From Serinus canaria (Eukaryota; Chordata; Aves; Passeriformes; Fringillidae): a DNA stretch of 64,000 bases. This document shows positions 60,889 through 64,000 of the stretch, piece by piece. Made by a program: the position numbers and the translations under genes. The stretch covers positions 94,841,990 through 94,905,989 of the forward strand of contig NC_066315.1 in NCBI RefSeq assembly GCF_022539315.1, read 5' to 3'. A model generated the notes under the pieces. It had not been told where the DNA came from. It did not search any database and saw only the letters and a program-made list of their open reading frames with translations. Position 1 is the first letter of the stretch; each line of letters begins with the position of its first letter.

Positions 60889-62675
60889 GGTAGGGGGCTA
60901 GGGGAGATCAAAGTGACATCATCTTTATTACTTTCAAGTTTCTTTTGGGAGCTCAGTTCTGTGATCTTCTCACTTGTCCTTAAACTGAGTCAATAATCCA
61001 CTGCAGTTCACCTGCATTCAAAAACAGCAGCAGCTCTTGCCTCAGGGGCCCTTATGGACTGGGGCCCATGGGGTATTGGCTGCTGCTTCCCATTGCTGTT
61101 GAAGGAGAGGCAGCTCACCAAGTGTCTGTAGTCACATGGGGTAGCTTGGAACAGGTTTCATTTCAGTTGGGAACATCACCAAATGAGATGCAAATATGAA
61201 CAAAAAATTTCAAAAAATTTTAAAAGTTGAAACAAGGTACAGGGCAGAGATTTTCCTTTGAGGTAGAGAGAACAAGCTGTTTCTGCTGCTGCTAAAGGAA
61301 AATGCCTGTTCAAAAATAGTATTTTTGTTTGTTCTGTCTCATTTACCTCTTTCATCAAATGCCTTTGTGATATCAGACTGTGTTTGCATGCTTGCCACGC
61401 ATGGAGTGTGACTGAACTGCTATTACTCTGTTTTAGTAGCCTCACAGTGGTTTACCTTCTGTTCATCTCCTTCTATTCTCAGAGCTTGGATTGCGCTGCA
61501 TTGTTTCTCAGGCAGTCAAAAAAGTCCTTTACCTGGATTGATCTAAAAGGGTAAATGTCTATTTTCCAGGGAGTTCCCCCTCACTCCAGCCCCAAAGAGC
61601 ACAAATAACTGTTCAATGTCATATTTAAAAATTTGTGGTCACTATGGTACGTCAGTAATTTTTTCACTTGACATTGTAGGTGTTAAAGTAAGATTAAAAA
61701 AAACAAAAAAAACCCCACTTTTTCCCCAACTAGCTTTATGCTCAGTTTTTTGATCTTTTAGAAGTATTGAAGTTATAGATCCCTGTCCCTAGTATCTAAG
61801 ACTATTTCAGTGAAAGATACTACTGAGTAAGATTTTTTGTAATATGGACATGGCTGGCTTTAAGTAAATTGGTAATGATAATTCTATTCAATCCTCTTAA
61901 CATTCTCTTTGCCAATAAAATAGTATTCCCTGCTAAATTTTAAAGTTTTTTTTCCAAGGCCATATTTAAACATTTGGTTCAAGTCTCCTGTCCATAATAA
62001 TTTTATTTTTTTTTTTAGTAACGGAATGTACTTTACTTCTGATGTTGCAATATTTTATTGTATTCCAACAAGAGAATACAGGGTGAAGGTACTGGAGCGA
62101 TGAGTTTTCCACCACTGCTTTATAAGACTGCACTATGGCTGAATGTATTTCAAGGCTAGGAAATTAGACATTGCCTTGTTGTTCCCCTTTTCTTGTATTT
62201 TATGCCCCCTTGGATGACTTTAAGTCATTTTTCCCATGATTTTATATTCATACTTTCCAAAGGTTTCTCTCTCTGACATACATTAGGCAGGATATATAAA
62301 ATTTCTGCCCTACCTTGATTCCTTCCTCAAAGGTCAGATTGTATAGAATCTCAGTTTGGGTTTTTCTATTCTGAATTCTTTACATTTTGTAAATTTTGAG
62401 ATGCCCACAGCTCAAAATTATGGGGCAGAGCCACAACTCTGGCATTTAGGTAGGTCTTAATGCATATTTAGTCTATGATGGATGAACCTCTGTTTGCACC
62501 TAAAATCATAACAAAGTTATTTTTGCTTTTCTTCTTGCTGGCATAGTCTGTGAAATATAGCTGACTTCCTATTAACTGTTACCTCAAGACTTTTATAGCA
62601 CTTTTGCTTTTGGTATATTTCTGTATTCTAAAATGATTTTTTCCTTACTGTCACAGGTTTGAACTTTTCCTGGTA

Positions 62676-62753
62676 TCCTCTTCCCTTTTTTAATCCTTTT
62701 CTTTCCCTTTTTTTTCCTCTTTTTTCTTTACCCCATCTATCATCTTCCAGATA
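62676..62753. repeat. Polypyrimidine tract
   Basis: Nearly 80 bp made almost wholly of C and T on the plus strand (CCTCTTCCC, T runs, CTTTCCC), interrupted only by a few A. Such tracts can form triplex (H-DNA) structures. No splice acceptor with an obvious exon follows. Confidence 0.8.
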
Positions 62754-64000
62754 AGTAAGTCCCCAAAACAGGAAAACCATCAGTTTTTCATCATGGTAAC
62801 AGCAGCTAATGTGAAGCAGAGACAGACTGCAAGTTTTCAGGCAAACCTGGCCTAAAACACTTGTTTGTCTCTATTTGTATCTAGTCTCCTAAGGCAAGAA
62901 AGCAAAAAAAAGTGTTGTATTACCTTTTCCAGACCCATATCCATAAAATAAACCCCCCAAAGCTTTAGTACTTGTTGACAGACTTATGTGACTGTTGGTT
63001 TTCTCTGAGAGGTAGTGGAGTTCTCCTGAATTTATCACCACCTCTGCAGGAGCACACTGAAGCAGGAGCACAAGAGGATCATGGTGTAGGGCTGGATTTC
63101 CAAAGAGTGTGACTGCCTGTACTGTAACCCTGGTCACCTGAAGACCCTCAAATCAACTCAATAAGCACTCACAAATGCCAGCATGAAACCTGTCTCAGGG
63201 ACCCTTATAGAAGTGGTTGTAACTTCCTTGTGCACAAGGTCTGGTGGGAAAGGAGGAAATGGGGATCTTCCTTCTTTCACCACAAAGGCGCTTCATCACA
63301 TTTATCTTTACTTTCATTCTGGATATCAATTTGTTTTTAGGAGCTGAATGCCAAACAGCTACCAACTGAGGCTCCAGTTTGTAGATTCATAAAGCTAACC
63401 TCAGATGTTGAAGTTATTTTTTCTATTAGGCAATCATGTTTAAAATGTTTTCCTTTTGGGTTCAAGGGTTCAAGTACATCCTAAGAATCCAGTAGAATTT
63501 GACATGACATCAGGCCTACTGCTGCCTGTAATGATGGCTTGACTAATTCTTTATCATTTCTTGTTGATAAGGTTCATGCTAAACAAGGATACATCTGTTC
63601 TGGCCCCTGCAATCTGCAGGAAGAGTTATGGCATTATATCAAATACTTTCCTGGATACCCACTGCAGCAGAACCTCAACTACCCTTTTATATGGTTCTCT
63701 TGTAAATTAATTTAAAATTATACTTGCTTTAATTGTAATCTTGTTACTATTTACATATTTTCTTCATTGCTAAAATTTGAAGGACACTCTTTCCCCTCTT
63801 TTATAGTACATACAGTCATAAGAGCAAGTTGCAGAAATGGCATCTAGGTTTTTACAGGTGATTTCATGTATACATGTAAGTGTGTGCTGATTTATACAAA
63901 GTATTTCATTGTAAAACAAATGTACTTTACAGCAGTTAATAATGTGATTTAGCACCTGCATGCAGAGACATCAGAAATCACTACAATGTGATAGCACTAT

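Larger units (their letters stand above)
58261..64000. other. AT-rich non-coding DNA to window end
   Basis: About 5.7 kb with no supported gene. It includes the T20 and polypyrimidine tracts below and a GC-richer patch at 61.0-61.15 kb (AGCAGCAGC, GGGGCCC-type words) of unknown nature. A minus-strand frame at 62889-63137 (82 codons) has no domain. A short ATGTTAGAAAT direct repeat lies at about 59.49-59.52 kb. Confidence 0.45.

Noticed and set aside
1..64000. CRISPR array, bacterial operon, tRNA/rRNA genes or telomere arrays
   Set aside because: No regularly spaced repeats, dense gene order, cloverleaf-like box sequences or TTAGGG arrays were seen; the window is vertebrate in character.

Overview
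The window looks like vertebrate, almost certainly avian, nuclear DNA that holds no recognisable protein-coding gene. The avian call rests on several 3'-truncated CR1 LINE pieces and on two long terminal repeats of a type I know from bird (especially songbird) genomes. The background is AT-rich, with long homopolymers, (TG)n/(AT)n microsatellites and very few GC-rich patches. Open frames are short, have no recognisable domains, and often overlap on both strands. This fits a gene desert or the inside of a very large intron; the sequence alone cannot separate the two.

Layout. 1-330 carries a CR1 3' end. 669-798 is a clean 65-bp tandem duplication. About 0.8-25.6 kb is AT-rich single-copy-looking DNA with a purine-rich stretch (10.47-10.74 kb), a G-depleted stretch with a quadruplex-type C/G motif (15.39-15.61 kb), a large compound microsatellite (16.2 kb), a G-rich purine tract (19.7 kb) and two perfect inverted repeats (20.96 and 23.26 kb). 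An old CR1 3' end sits at 25.7 kb. Two related LTRs in the same orientation lie at 27.70-28.27 and 31.92-32.51 kb; they look like independent solo LTRs, not the ends of one provirus. A duplicated unit with a T/G-rich tail follows at 32.6-32.85 kb.

Further right, 36.17-36.64 kb has an LTR-like promoter/poly(A) arrangement, 39.0-39.5 kb is an unexplained GC-richer block, and 45.0-45.2 kb has the best exon-like splice-site pair. The longest retroelement remnant is a CR1 at 53.96-54.57 kb with a degraded reverse-transcriptase C-terminal frame. More fragmentary CR1 or CR1/L3-like sequence is at 56.3 and 58.1 kb. The remainder is microsatellites, a TATTC minisatellite (57.8 kb) and poly(T)/polypyrimidine tracts.

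No genes act together here. The identifiable biology is retroelement decay at several ages plus simple-repeat growth. I found no tRNA, rRNA, CRISPR, prokaryotic system or new multi-gene system. The best leads are the exon-like segment at 45 kb, the GC-richer block at 39 kb and the two hairpins. Repeat-family calls are from memory of consensus sequences and need a RepeatMasker run with an avian library.
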